Below are positions 43,984 through 51,718 of a stretch of 64,000 nucleotides of DNA, piece by piece (position 1 is the first letter of the stretch; the number at the start of each line of letters is the position of its first letter). Origin of the DNA: an uncultured Bacteroidota bacterium (lineage in GTDB: Bacteria; Bacteroidota; Bacteroidia; Chitinophagales; Chitinophagaceae); the NCBI GenBank assembly GCA_902826165.1, contig CADEDV010000003.1, positions 1-64,000 on the forward strand. The letters run 5' to 3'. Below the pieces are notes generated by a model that did no database searches, was not told the origin of the DNA, and saw nothing but the letters and a program-made list of their open reading frames with translations. Both the position numbers and the translations under genes were made by a program.

Positions 43984-44012
43984 CAAAATTAGTGAAGTCG
44001 CCGTTTCAGCAA
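43984..44012 (-). promoter_or_regulatory. Promoter of the GNAT-like gene
   Basis: On the minus strand TTG (44012-44010) and TAATTTTG (43991-43984) are 18 bases apart, an excellent Bacteroidota -33/-7 pair, only 5 bases from the start codon. It overlaps the 3' end of the sigma-factor gene. Confidence 0.6.
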
Positions 44013-45265
44013 TAACTGATCTTTTCCAGCAGTAGCTGCTGTTCGGATTGGGAGGAAGTGTAAAGGATCGCTTTTTGAAACCAGGTTTTTGCTTTTTCTT
44101 TTTGCTGCAGGTCAAAATACATTTCGGCAATGCTGGCATAATAAAGGTGGTTTTGTTCCAGGCCTTTTATCTGCTGTAATTCTTCCAGGGCCTGCTGCCG
44201 GTTCACAGCATAGGCCGAGGCAATTGCCTTGTTCATGGCAATAACCGGGTTGGGCTGTAACTGGTAAAGTAGTTCATATAAGTGGTAGATACTTTTCCAA
44301 TCCGTTTTTTCAAAAGAAGGAGCGGCAGCATGCAGCGAAGCTATCACCGCTTCGAAATGATAAGTAGATACTTCCGATGTTTCAGCTGCGGCGTCAAGAT
44401 GGTTATACCCTTTTTTGATCAGTGGCAAATGCCACTTACTGCGGTCCTGGTATTTCAGCAAAATGATATGGCCCTTATCATCAAGTCTTGCATGGAGCCG
44501 GGATGATTGAAAGCACATTAAAGCCAGCAAGGCATGAGCCCGGGGTGCATTCGTTGCAGGATGTTGTGTCAGCAGGTAACAAAGCCGCAGAGCTTCTTCA
44601 CATAGATCTTCCCGGATCAGTTGTTCCGGATGAGAAGAATTATACCCTTCATTAAACAATAGATACAGTGATTTTAGTACAGCATCAATGCGATCATTGA
44701 GTTGTTCAAGTTCAGGAAGATCTAATTCGATCTTTTCTGTTCTTATTTTTTCTTTAGCCCTGTAAATTCTTTTGCTGATAGTATCATCACTGGTTAAAAA
44801 GGCTTTGGCGATCTCGCCTGTGTTCAGGCCGCATAGTGTTTTTAAGGTAAGGGCAATTTGCGATTCAGGCGGGATAAAAGGGTGACAGCAGGCAAACATC
44901 ATTCTCAGCTGACTGTCCCGGATCTCGTTTTCGAAAAAAAAATGTTGCACCGTGGTGGCTAATGTCCATTCCGATTCCAGCAGGTAAGCATACTGGGGAC
45001 TTATTTCCCGGAACTTTTTTTCTCTTCGCAGGAAATCAATGGCTTTGTTCCGGGCCACCCGATGCAGCCAGGCGGCTGGTTTATCCGGAATGGCATTAAA
45101 ACCCCAGGCATTCATCGCCTGTAATAAAGTGTCCTGCACAATATCCTGTGCTATGTCAAGCCGCTGCAATCCCAGCAACCTTGATAAAACAGCGATCATC
45201 TTTCCCGATTCGTGCCGGAAAAGATGATCGACTAATTGGTTAATATGTGCCGGATGATCGGACAT
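44006..45265 (-). CDS. ECF sigma factor with TPR-like C-terminal extension (ECF42 type)
   Basis: 419 residues. Sigma region 2 (DIAQDIVQDTLLQAMNAWG, PAAWLHRVARNKAIDFLRREKKF, about 35-85), then region 4 (LTLKTLCGLNTGEIAKAFLTSDDTISKRIYRAKEKIR, about 140-175), followed by a 240-residue extension with LNEGYNSSHPEQLIREDLCEEALRL and helical repeats at the end (NPVIAMNKAIASAYAVNRQQALEELQQIKGLEQNHLYYASIAEMYFDLQQKEKAKTWF). This layout and an adjacent DGPF gene (1 bp upstream) mark the ECF42 group, which has no anti-sigma partner. Target promoters not visible. Confidence 0.88.
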   Translation of the reverse strand: MSDHPAHINQLVDHLFRHESGKMIAVLSRLLGLQRLDIAQDIVQDTLLQAMNAWGFNAIPDKPAAWLHRVARNKAIDFLRREKKFREISPQYAYLLESEWTLATTVQHFFFENEIRDSQLRMMFACCHPFIPPESQIALTLKTLCGLNTGEIAKAFLTSDDTISKRIYRAKEKIRTEKIELDLPELEQLNDRIDAVLKSLYLLFNEGYNSSHPEQLIREDLCEEALRLCYLLTQHPATNAPRAHALLALMCFQSSRLHARLDDKGHIILLKYQDRSKWHLPLIKKGYNHLDAAAETSEVSTYHFEAVIASLHAAAPSFEKTDWKSIYHLYELLYQLQPNPVIAMNKAIASAYAVNRQQALEELQQIKGLEQNHLYYASIAEMYFDLQQKEKAKTWFQKAILYTSSQSEQQLLLEKISYC

Positions 45266-45266
45266 A

Positions 45267-45611
45267 TTACATATCCATCTTCATCACTTGTCTTACCTGG
45301 GTACTGCACCCAAACTCATAATCAGGACAATCTTTGGCTATTGTCACCGCCTCATCCATATCCTTGGCATTGATCACAAAATATCCTCCAACGACTTCTT
45401 TTCCTTCTGTATAAGGACCATCCGTTACTGTTTTTCCGGCAGGTCCGCTTACCAGTTTCCCCCCGGGTATCAATGGTTCGCCTGATACATATTTCCCTGC
45501 CTTACTCAGTTGATCGACCCAGGCCATCCATTTTCCGAGCTGGGCCTGCATTTGTTCCGGGCTTAAATGATCTAATTGTCCGCCATGAAAGATGAGCATA
45601 AACTTTTCCAT
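45267..45611 (-). CDS. YCII-related DGPF-domain protein
   Basis: 114 residues. MEKFMLIFHGGQLDHLSPEQMQAQLGKWMAWVDQL, then VTDGPYTEGKEVVGGYFVINAKDMDEAVTIAKDCP with the DGPY motif. The family binds unknown small molecules and is regularly linked to ECF42 sigma factors, as here (sigma gene starts 1 bp later). Likely regulates or is regulated with the sigma factor. A TGTTCG/CGAACA stem lies at 45641-45661 upstream. Confidence 0.9.
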   Translation of the reverse strand: MEKFMLIFHGGQLDHLSPEQMQAQLGKWMAWVDQLSKAGKYVSGEPLIPGGKLVSGPAGKTVTDGPYTEGKEVVGGYFVINAKDMDEAVTIAKDCPDYEFGCSTQVRQVMKMDM

Positions 45612-45640
45612 AAAAATTGTTTTAGATGGTTTAAATAAAT

Positions 45641-45661
45641 TGTTCGCAGCTATGACGAACA
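45641..45661. promoter_or_regulatory. TGTTCG-N9-CGAACA inverted repeat upstream of the DGPF-sigma operon
   Basis: Perfect 6-bp arms around a 9-base spacer, 30 bp upstream of the DGPF start. It may be an operator or leader hairpin. The rest of the 164-bp gap 45612-45775 holds nothing I recognise. Confidence 0.35.
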
Positions 45662-45775
45662 GGGTTCTTCATTCCGGACAAGAGGATCAATTTTTTTTAA
45701 AAGATAATATTGTTTGGCGCAAACCCTATTGAAAAACAGGACGAAAGGGGAAAAGCCGGGGATGAAAAGGGAAGA

Positions 45776-47611
45776 CTAAGCTATTTGCTGTAGCTGTGTA
45801 AGTTTCTTGTACACACCTTCTTCAATTTCGATCAGCTCATTATGATGCCCTCTCTCAATGATCTCGCCATTGTGCAGCACAATGATCTCATCTGCCTCCC
45901 GGATGGTGCTGAGGCGGTGAGCAATCACCAGGGTGGTCCGTCCTTTCATAAGCTTACTGAGAGCATCCTGTACAATTCTTTCCGATTCCGTATCCAGCGC
46001 CGAAGTAGCTTCATCTAAAATAAGAATCGAAGGGTCTTTTAAGACTGCCCGGGCAATACAAAGCCGTTGGCGTTGCCCGCCTGACAGACGTATACCCCTG
46101 TCACCGGTGATGGTCTGATACCCTTCTTCTGTTTGCATAATGAAATCATGGGCGTTTGCTATAGTAGCGGCTGCTATTACTTCTTCTTCAGTAGCATCCG
46201 GGCGGCCCAGTGCAATATTGCTGAAGATAGTATCATTGAACAGGAATGTTTCCTGTGTTACAAAACTCATTACACTACGGAGTGATTCCATTTTATAATC
46301 TCTCACATCAATACCATCCACTAAAACAGCACCACCGGTTACATCATAGAAGCGGGGGATCAGGTCAGCAATGGTTGATTTGCCCACGCCTGATGAACCG
46401 ATCAATGCAACCGTTTTTCCTTTGGGGATACTGAAACTAATATTTTTTAAAACCAGGGTTTCTGAATAGCCAAAATTCACATTACAGAACTCTACTGCTT
46501 CATGAAAAGCTTTCAGTTCAACAGCCGTTGTTTTATCGCTTACTTCAATGGGTTTATCAATCAGCTCGAGTATTCTTTCCCCGGCACCACGTCCTCTTTG
46601 AATATTAGCACCTGCCACTACCATTGCTTTGGCCGGCCGTAATACCTGTGAGAAAATGGCAATGAAAGCAATAAACTCACTGGCCTGGATACCAGCTGCG
46701 CTTTGACCGTTTTGTAAGATCAGGCTTCCTCCATATAATAATATACCTGCCACCACGATCACACCGGCTGCTTCTGAAAAGGCCGGGGCCATTTCTCTTC
46801 TTTTAAAACCCTGCAGGCTGGCATTACGGTAGAAATCATTTTCCCGGCTGAATTTTTTCAATGTAAAGCTGGTTGCATTGAAGGCCCGGATGATCCGCAT
46901 ACCGGTTAGCGTTTCATCCATGATTGTCAGTAAACGACCGATGGAAGCCTGTGCATCTTTGGCATCTTTCTTTAATTTCCGCTGCACAGCGGCGATACCT
47001 AAAGCAGAAATGGGTATAATGATCAGCGTAAACAAAGTGAGCTGCGTGGAGATGGTGAACAAGGCAATAAAAAAACCAATGATCATGGAAGGTTCTTTGA
47101 TCAGCACTTCCAGGGAGCTGGCGGCTACTCCTTCGATCTCGAACACATCAGAGTTCATTCTTGAGATCAGGTCGCCTTTATGTTCTTTAGTAAAAAAACC
47201 CATATGCAGGTGATTGACCTTTTCAAACAAAGCCTCCCGTATCCTTTTCACCAGCAGGGTCCTGGCTTTGATCAGTGTGCGTTGCGCCAGGTATCGGAAC
47301 AGGTTGGCCAGCAAGACAGCACAAACAATTACGGCAGTGATAAAATACAGCGCATAAGCAGGGTTGATGGCTTTAAGCCGGTACACCTGGTAATAAAAGA
47401 TATCTTTTATAAATCCTGTTGAAACAGAAAATGCCGGGGCTTTCAGTGTTTCAGTACCAGCACCGGAATCGAATAATATATTCAATAAAGGAATGATCAG
47501 TGCAAACTGGAATATGCTAAACACCACTGCCAGTAAAGTGAAGAAAGCAAAAGGGATCACAAACCACCGGTAGGGCCGGGCATAAGCGAGGAGACGTCGG
47601 TATATTTTCAT
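45776..47611 (-). CDS. MsbA-like ABC exporter, fused permease and ATPase
   Basis: 611 residues. Six membrane helices in the first 320 residues (FVIPFAFFTLLAVVFSIFQFALIIPLL, ALYFITAVIVCAVLLANLF, PSMIIGFFIALFTIS and others), with a large loop region RVAQRTLIKARTLLV-like text. ATPase: Walker A GSSGVGKST, FVTQETFLFNDT, signature LSGGQRQRLCIARAVL, Walker B ILILDEATSALD, IAHRLSTI. Resembles the lipid A flippase MsbA, here without the fusion of extra domains. It lies next to a GT4 gene (23 bp, same strand), consistent with lipid-linked glycan export. Substrate inferred only. Confidence 0.9.
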   Translation of the reverse strand: MKIYRRLLAYARPYRWFVIPFAFFTLLAVVFSIFQFALIIPLLNILFDSGAGTETLKAPAFSVSTGFIKDIFYYQVYRLKAINPAYALYFITAVIVCAVLLANLFRYLAQRTLIKARTLLVKRIREALFEKVNHLHMGFFTKEHKGDLISRMNSDVFEIEGVAASSLEVLIKEPSMIIGFFIALFTISTQLTLFTLIIIPISALGIAAVQRKLKKDAKDAQASIGRLLTIMDETLTGMRIIRAFNATSFTLKKFSRENDFYRNASLQGFKRREMAPAFSEAAGVIVVAGILLYGGSLILQNGQSAAGIQASEFIAFIAIFSQVLRPAKAMVVAGANIQRGRGAGERILELIDKPIEVSDKTTAVELKAFHEAVEFCNVNFGYSETLVLKNISFSIPKGKTVALIGSSGVGKSTIADLIPRFYDVTGGAVLVDGIDVRDYKMESLRSVMSFVTQETFLFNDTIFSNIALGRPDATEEEVIAAATIANAHDFIMQTEEGYQTITGDRGIRLSGGQRQRLCIARAVLKDPSILILDEATSALDTESERIVQDALSKLMKGRTTLVIAHRLSTIREADEIIVLHNGEIIERGHHNELIEIEEGVYKKLTQLQQIA

Positions 47612-47634
47612 TCGTAATTGGTATCAAAGATATT

Positions 47635-48693
47635 TTAATAAAGCGACCGGTACACATCCAGGTATTCGGCAGCCGATTTATGCCAGCAAAAACTGTGACC
47701 TCTTTCTTTGATCATTTTGCTAAAGCCGTTGGTAGTATATTTTTTCATTCCATTATTGAATACCTGCTGCATGTGATCTGCATTAAAATCACGGAAATAA
47801 AAAGCAGCATCGCCTCCAATTTCAGGTAAAGCAGTTTTGTCAGATAAGAACAACGGTTTGCCACAGCTCATAGCTTCCAGCACAGGCAAACCGAAGCCTT
47901 CTGAAATAGATGGAAAGGCAAATGCCCTGCAATTATTGAAATACCATGATTTTTCTGTTTCTGTGATACTTCCCAGCAACCTGACATTGCTTTCCACTCC
48001 CAATTCCCGTGATCTTTCTTCAATAAAGTACCGATAGTTGGCATCATCATTCTTCCCCGCTATCAATAGCTCCATCGTATTGCTTTTTAATAAGGGGAGC
48101 AGCACATGAAAATTCTTTTTCCTGTTCATTACACCGATGGAGAAAAGAAAAGGTTTTTTAGGTTTGTAGGATTTTGCTGTCAGCCCCGGGGAAAGTAACA
48201 GGTTGGACCCGTTGTGGATCACATACAGGGGTTTGTTTTTGATGTCGCAATGTTGCAGCACATCTTTCCTGCTGAATTCAGAAATGCACACAATAGCATC
48301 TGCCCGGTTGATCAGGCTCTGCAGGTAACGCAGGTATTTTTGTTTCTTGGATCCGGACTTCTTTTCGTCGTATAAAAAATTGAGATCGTGGACAGAAAGT
48401 ACCACCCTGATCTTTTTATTCAGCATCGGCATATAATGCGTATTCTGGTAAGTAGCATGCCAGATATTAAACGAACTGAAAGGGGGAAGTATGAATTTAT
48501 GCAAAGGGTTTTGTGTAATATGGTTGGCCCTACTGTACGACCAGTCCTGCTCACCCGGCGGAGTATAAAAAAATAACTCCTCTTTTTGCAGGGTGATGTT
48601 CTTTTCCAGGTATTTGCCAAGGTTCCTGCAGTAATGATAGAGGCCGGTATCCGGGTATTTCATTCTTTCACAATCAAAAATGATCTTTTTCAT
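47635..48693 (-). CDS. GT4-type glycosyltransferase (paralogue 2)
   Basis: Start at 48693 (MKKIIFDCERMKYPDTGLYHYC), which lines up with paralogue 3 (MKRIILDCDLMKHPNSGLYHYC); the frame upstream is non-coding. 352 residues. IWHATYQNTHY and VHDLNFLYDEKK in the acceptor domain; donor domain with FAFPSISEGFGLPVLEAMSCGKPLF and the shared ALPEIGGDAAFYFRDF. Ends AAEYLDVYRSLY. Retaining GT-B glycosyltransferase on the cytoplasmic face. It is co-directional with the MsbA-like exporter (23 bp) and divergent from paralogue 3 (333-bp gap). Confidence 0.9.
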   Translation of the reverse strand: MKKIIFDCERMKYPDTGLYHYCRNLGKYLEKNITLQKEELFFYTPPGEQDWSYSRANHITQNPLHKFILPPFSSFNIWHATYQNTHYMPMLNKKIRVVLSVHDLNFLYDEKKSGSKKQKYLRYLQSLINRADAIVCISEFSRKDVLQHCDIKNKPLYVIHNGSNLLLSPGLTAKSYKPKKPFLFSIGVMNRKKNFHVLLPLLKSNTMELLIAGKNDDANYRYFIEERSRELGVESNVRLLGSITETEKSWYFNNCRAFAFPSISEGFGLPVLEAMSCGKPLFLSDKTALPEIGGDAAFYFRDFNADHMQQVFNNGMKKYTTNGFSKMIKERGHSFCWHKSAAEYLDVYRSLY

Positions 48694-48758
48694 CGTTTCC
48701 GGGTTTTGGATGTTTACAATAGTCTTCAAAAATCATTCCCGTTCCTGGTAATTGAAGT

Positions 48759-48775
48759 TGTCATATAGTATGACA
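48759..48775. promoter_or_regulatory. TGTCATA-TAG-TATGACA dyad between divergent GT4 genes
   Basis: A perfect 7-bp inverted repeat with a 3-base centre in the 333-bp gap 48694-49026 between two divergent glycosyltransferase genes. Operator-like in size and placement, 66 bp from one start and about 250 bp from the other. Otherwise I see nothing in the gap. Confidence 0.45.
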
Positions 48776-49026
48776 GGGTCTGCCAAACCATATGTAAATA
48801 CAGAAAAACCGAATGTAACCAGTATTATTACAGGGGAAGGAAAAATTCCGGGTTTGTTGAAAATTTGTGTACCGATCTTCATACAGTTGAATCTATTACA
48901 GCATTGCAGGATGAAGCAGATTTGTCAGGTCCCTTTTAGTTATTTAATTTCACTGATCATCAATCTTTCGGTTACAAAGCTGCAATCACCTTCCACTAAG
49001 AATTTTACCTGTAAGTTTTCAGTTCA

Positions 49027-50094
49027 ATGAAAAGGATCATACTCGACTGCGACCTGATGAAACATCCCAATTCAGGATTATATCATTATTGCCTCAACCT
49101 GGGATATTATACACAGAAGCTGCTGGCAAATGACAGGACAGCTGCTATGTCCTTTTATGTGCCCCCGGCGGAGGTGAATTCATTCGGGCCTTCGGCCAAC
49201 TGTATTGTGGAAAAAAAAAGTATCTGGAATTTTTTCCGGTCGCCTGTAAAAAGCTGTGATATATGGCATGCCCCTTTTCAGTCAGGCAGGGTGCTCCCCG
49301 ATAAAAAAAGAAACCCGGCAACCAAAGTATTGCTGACCATTCATGACCTGAATGCGTTGCATGAAGGAAAGCCGGCAGAGGAGCAACGAATGAGCCTGGC
49401 ACATACACAATCCCTGATCGACAAATCCGATGCCATCGTTTGCATTTCTGAATTTTGTAAAAGTGATGTATTGAACAACTGTGATGTTAACAATAAAGCT
49501 GTTCACGTTGTGCATAATGGCACACATAAAGTACACCCACCTGCATTAAACGGGCATTCGTATCGCCCCTCCCGGCCCTTTTTATTTGGGATGGGATACG
49601 TAAATGCTAAAAAAAACTTTCATGTGCTGGTACCATTGCTCCAAAATGAGGGAATTGAATTGCTGGTAGCAGGACACCTGGATGACCCGGCTTATATAGA
49701 ACGAATAAAAAAGGATGCTGCTTCACTTGGGGTGGCTGACCGGCTTCATCTGCTGGGGCCGGTTTCAGAGGGAGAGAAAGGTTGGTACCTTCAGCACTGT
49801 CTTGCCTATGTTCATCCTTCCCTGGCTGAGGGATTCGGGGCACCGGTGGTGGAAGCGATGCAGTTTGGGAAGCCTTTATTTCTTGCAGCGCTTACCTCCC
49901 TTCCGGAAATCGGTGGTGATGCTGCTTTTTATTTCAGGTCTTTTGATCAGCAACACATGCAGCAGGTTTTTTATGAGGGGATGATACAGTATGATAAAGA
50001 AGGAATGGAGCATGTGATCAGGAAAAGAGGAATGCATTTTGACTGGAACGAGAAAGCAAAGGAGTACCTGAAAATTTATCAATCACTTTACTAA
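49027..50094 (+). CDS. GT4-type glycosyltransferase (paralogue 3)
   Basis: 355 residues, close to paralogue 2: shared N-terminus (MKRIILDCDLMKHPNSGLYHYC), CDIWHAPFQSGRV, TIHDLNALHEGKP, SDAIVCISEFCKSDVL. Donor domain YVHPSLAEGFGAPVVEAMQFGKPLF with the E-x7-E residues, then SLPEIGGDAAFYFRSF and KEYLKIYQSLY. First gene of an operon with two methyltransferases. Acts on a glycan with unknown acceptor. Near-identical architecture to the island at 13413 suggests both arose by duplication. Confidence 0.9.
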   Translation: MKRIILDCDLMKHPNSGLYHYCLNLGYYTQKLLANDRTAAMSFYVPPAEVNSFGPSANCIVEKKSIWNFFRSPVKSCDIWHAPFQSGRVLPDKKRNPATKVLLTIHDLNALHEGKPAEEQRMSLAHTQSLIDKSDAIVCISEFCKSDVLNNCDVNNKAVHVVHNGTHKVHPPALNGHSYRPSRPFLFGMGYVNAKKNFHVLVPLLQNEGIELLVAGHLDDPAYIERIKKDAASLGVADRLHLLGPVSEGEKGWYLQHCLAYVHPSLAEGFGAPVVEAMQFGKPLFLAALTSLPEIGGDAAFYFRSFDQQHMQQVFYEGMIQYDKEGMEHVIRKRGMHFDWNEKAKEYLKIYQSLY

Positions 50095-50104
50095 AACAGT
50101 GCAG

Positions 50105-50962
50105 ATGGAAGAAGGGAAATGGAATACTTCGCTGGTGTACGATTCAGGAAAACGAAAGTCTGAATTATGTAAGGCAAAAGATATGCAGGCGGACTGGTAT
50201 CAGCGCTGGTGCCGGGAATTAAATGAAAAACCCAAATTTCACCGCAAGCAATGGGAATTTGTATGGGTCATGCAGGCCTTATGGGAAAGAGGTTGTATAC
50301 AAAAAGGGAAAAAAGGACTGGTATTCGCTGTCGGTACTGAACCGGGACCTTCGATTTTTGCCAACTATGGGTGTGATATATTGGCTACAGATATTTTCCC
50401 TGAGAGAGGAAAAGAAATGGGCTGGACAAATGCTGACCAGCTCTGCTTTGGCATTGAATCTTTAAATACAAGAAAATTATGTGATGATGCTACGCTGGGG
50501 AAACATGTATCCTACAGACCAGTGGATATGAATGCTATTCCGGGAGATCTCACAGGGTTTGATTTCAACTGGTCCAGTTGCTCGTTTGAACATTTGGGTA
50601 CGATAGCCAAAGGAATAAAATTCCTGGAAAATCAATTAAAGACACTGAAGCCGGGCGGCTGGGCGGTGCATACCACTGAGTTTAATGTTTCTTCCGATGA
50701 AAAAACGATTGATGATGCCGATACGGTTATCTTCCGAAGAAAAGATATTGACAAACTGGTAGCTGAACTCAGGCAGTCCGGTCATTTTGTAGAAGAACTG
50801 GATTATTCATTAGGAGGGTTACCAGAGGATTTTATGGTGGATGTTTTTCCACATCAGCAGGAGGTGCACCTGAAACTGCAATTGAATGAATTTGTCGTAA
50901 CCTCCATCGGGCTGATCATTCAGAAAAGGAAAAGAGGTATTTTACAGGGCTGGTTTAAATAA
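50105..50962 (+). CDS. SAM-dependent methyltransferase-like protein
   Basis: Start at 50105 (MEEGKWNTSLVYDSGK); a GTG at 50099 is two codons upstream. 285 residues. The Rossmann region: KKGLVFAVGTEPGPSIFANYGCDILATDIFPERG near 90-125 (motif I and acidic loop), VDMNAIPGDLTGFDFNWSSCSFEHLG near 155-180, LKPGGWAVHTTEFNVSSDEKT. The N-terminal 60 residues contain HRKQWEFVWVMQALWE, as in methyltransferases of surface-glycan gene sets. Second gene of the operon begun at 49027. Confidence 0.75.
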   Translation: MEEGKWNTSLVYDSGKRKSELCKAKDMQADWYQRWCRELNEKPKFHRKQWEFVWVMQALWERGCIQKGKKGLVFAVGTEPGPSIFANYGCDILATDIFPERGKEMGWTNADQLCFGIESLNTRKLCDDATLGKHVSYRPVDMNAIPGDLTGFDFNWSSCSFEHLGTIAKGIKFLENQLKTLKPGGWAVHTTEFNVSSDEKTIDDADTVIFRRKDIDKLVAELRQSGHFVEELDYSLGGLPEDFMVDVFPHQQEVHLKLQLNEFVVTSIGLIIQKRKRGILQGWFK

Positions 50963-50968
50963 TACGGA

Positions 50969-51598
50969 ATGGGTTCCATCAGCCGGTTTAACTTAAATAA
51001 GATAGCTGCAGATTACAAGTGTCTCCATTTTCTGGAGACAGGTACCTGGAAAGGCGATGCGGTGGCGTATGCTTTGCAAACAAATTTTGCAACAATCATA
51101 TCGGTTGAGATAGTCCCCGGCATAGCAGCCGAAGCACAAAAGCGATTTCAGCAGCATAAAAACGTCAGGATCATTGAAGGCAATAGTGTGTCTGTCCTTT
51201 CTAAGGAGTTACCCTTATTGCAGGGCAATTGCATTTTTTGGCTGGATGCCCATTTCCCCGGGGCTGAAGAAGGAATACGCAGGTATGACGCAGAAACTAA
51301 TGAAGACAGAAGATTACCGCTCGAAAAAGAGATCGAAATCATAAGAACAAGCCGCCCGTATTGTAAGGATATATTAATTATTGATGATCTAAGAATATAC
51401 GAAGATGGCCCTTATGAGAACGGTAATGCACCAGAAGATACTTTGCCAAAAGGAGACAGGAATGTTGATTTTGTATTCGATCACTTTGCCGCTACACATC
51501 ATATCAGCAGGCTTTACCGGGATGAAGGCTATATTATTTTAACTCCAGTTCATTACGGGTCAACCGGTCAGAGTAACCCGGAGCAATACTTAACTTAA
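50969..51598 (+). CDS. Small SAM-dependent methyltransferase-like protein
   Basis: 209 residues. HFLETGTWKGDAVAYALQTNFATIISVEIVPGIAAEAQKRF near 19-60 (motif I ETGTWKG and SVEI), then VRIIEGNSVSVLSKELPLLQGNCIFWLDAHFPG near 67-98 with the WLDAHF acidic block, and ILIIDDLRIYEDGP near 130. Resembles small SAM methyltransferases (FkbM-like) of glycan clusters. Third gene of the operon, 6 bp after the previous one. Substrate unknown. Confidence 0.7.
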   Translation: MGSISRFNLNKIAADYKCLHFLETGTWKGDAVAYALQTNFATIISVEIVPGIAAEAQKRFQQHKNVRIIEGNSVSVLSKELPLLQGNCIFWLDAHFPGAEEGIRRYDAETNEDRRLPLEKEIEIIRTSRPYCKDILIIDDLRIYEDGPYENGNAPEDTLPKGDRNVDFVFDHFAATHHISRLYRDEGYIILTPVHYGSTGQSNPEQYLT

Positions 51599-51718
51599 GT
51601 CAAGTTAAAAAGACCTCATCAGTTGCTGCTCAAAATACTTTTTCGCCAGTCCTTTCTTCTGAAAAAGTTAGCTATTATCTTTACCGGGTATAGCATTTTA
51701 CTAATTCTAAAGTTGAAA

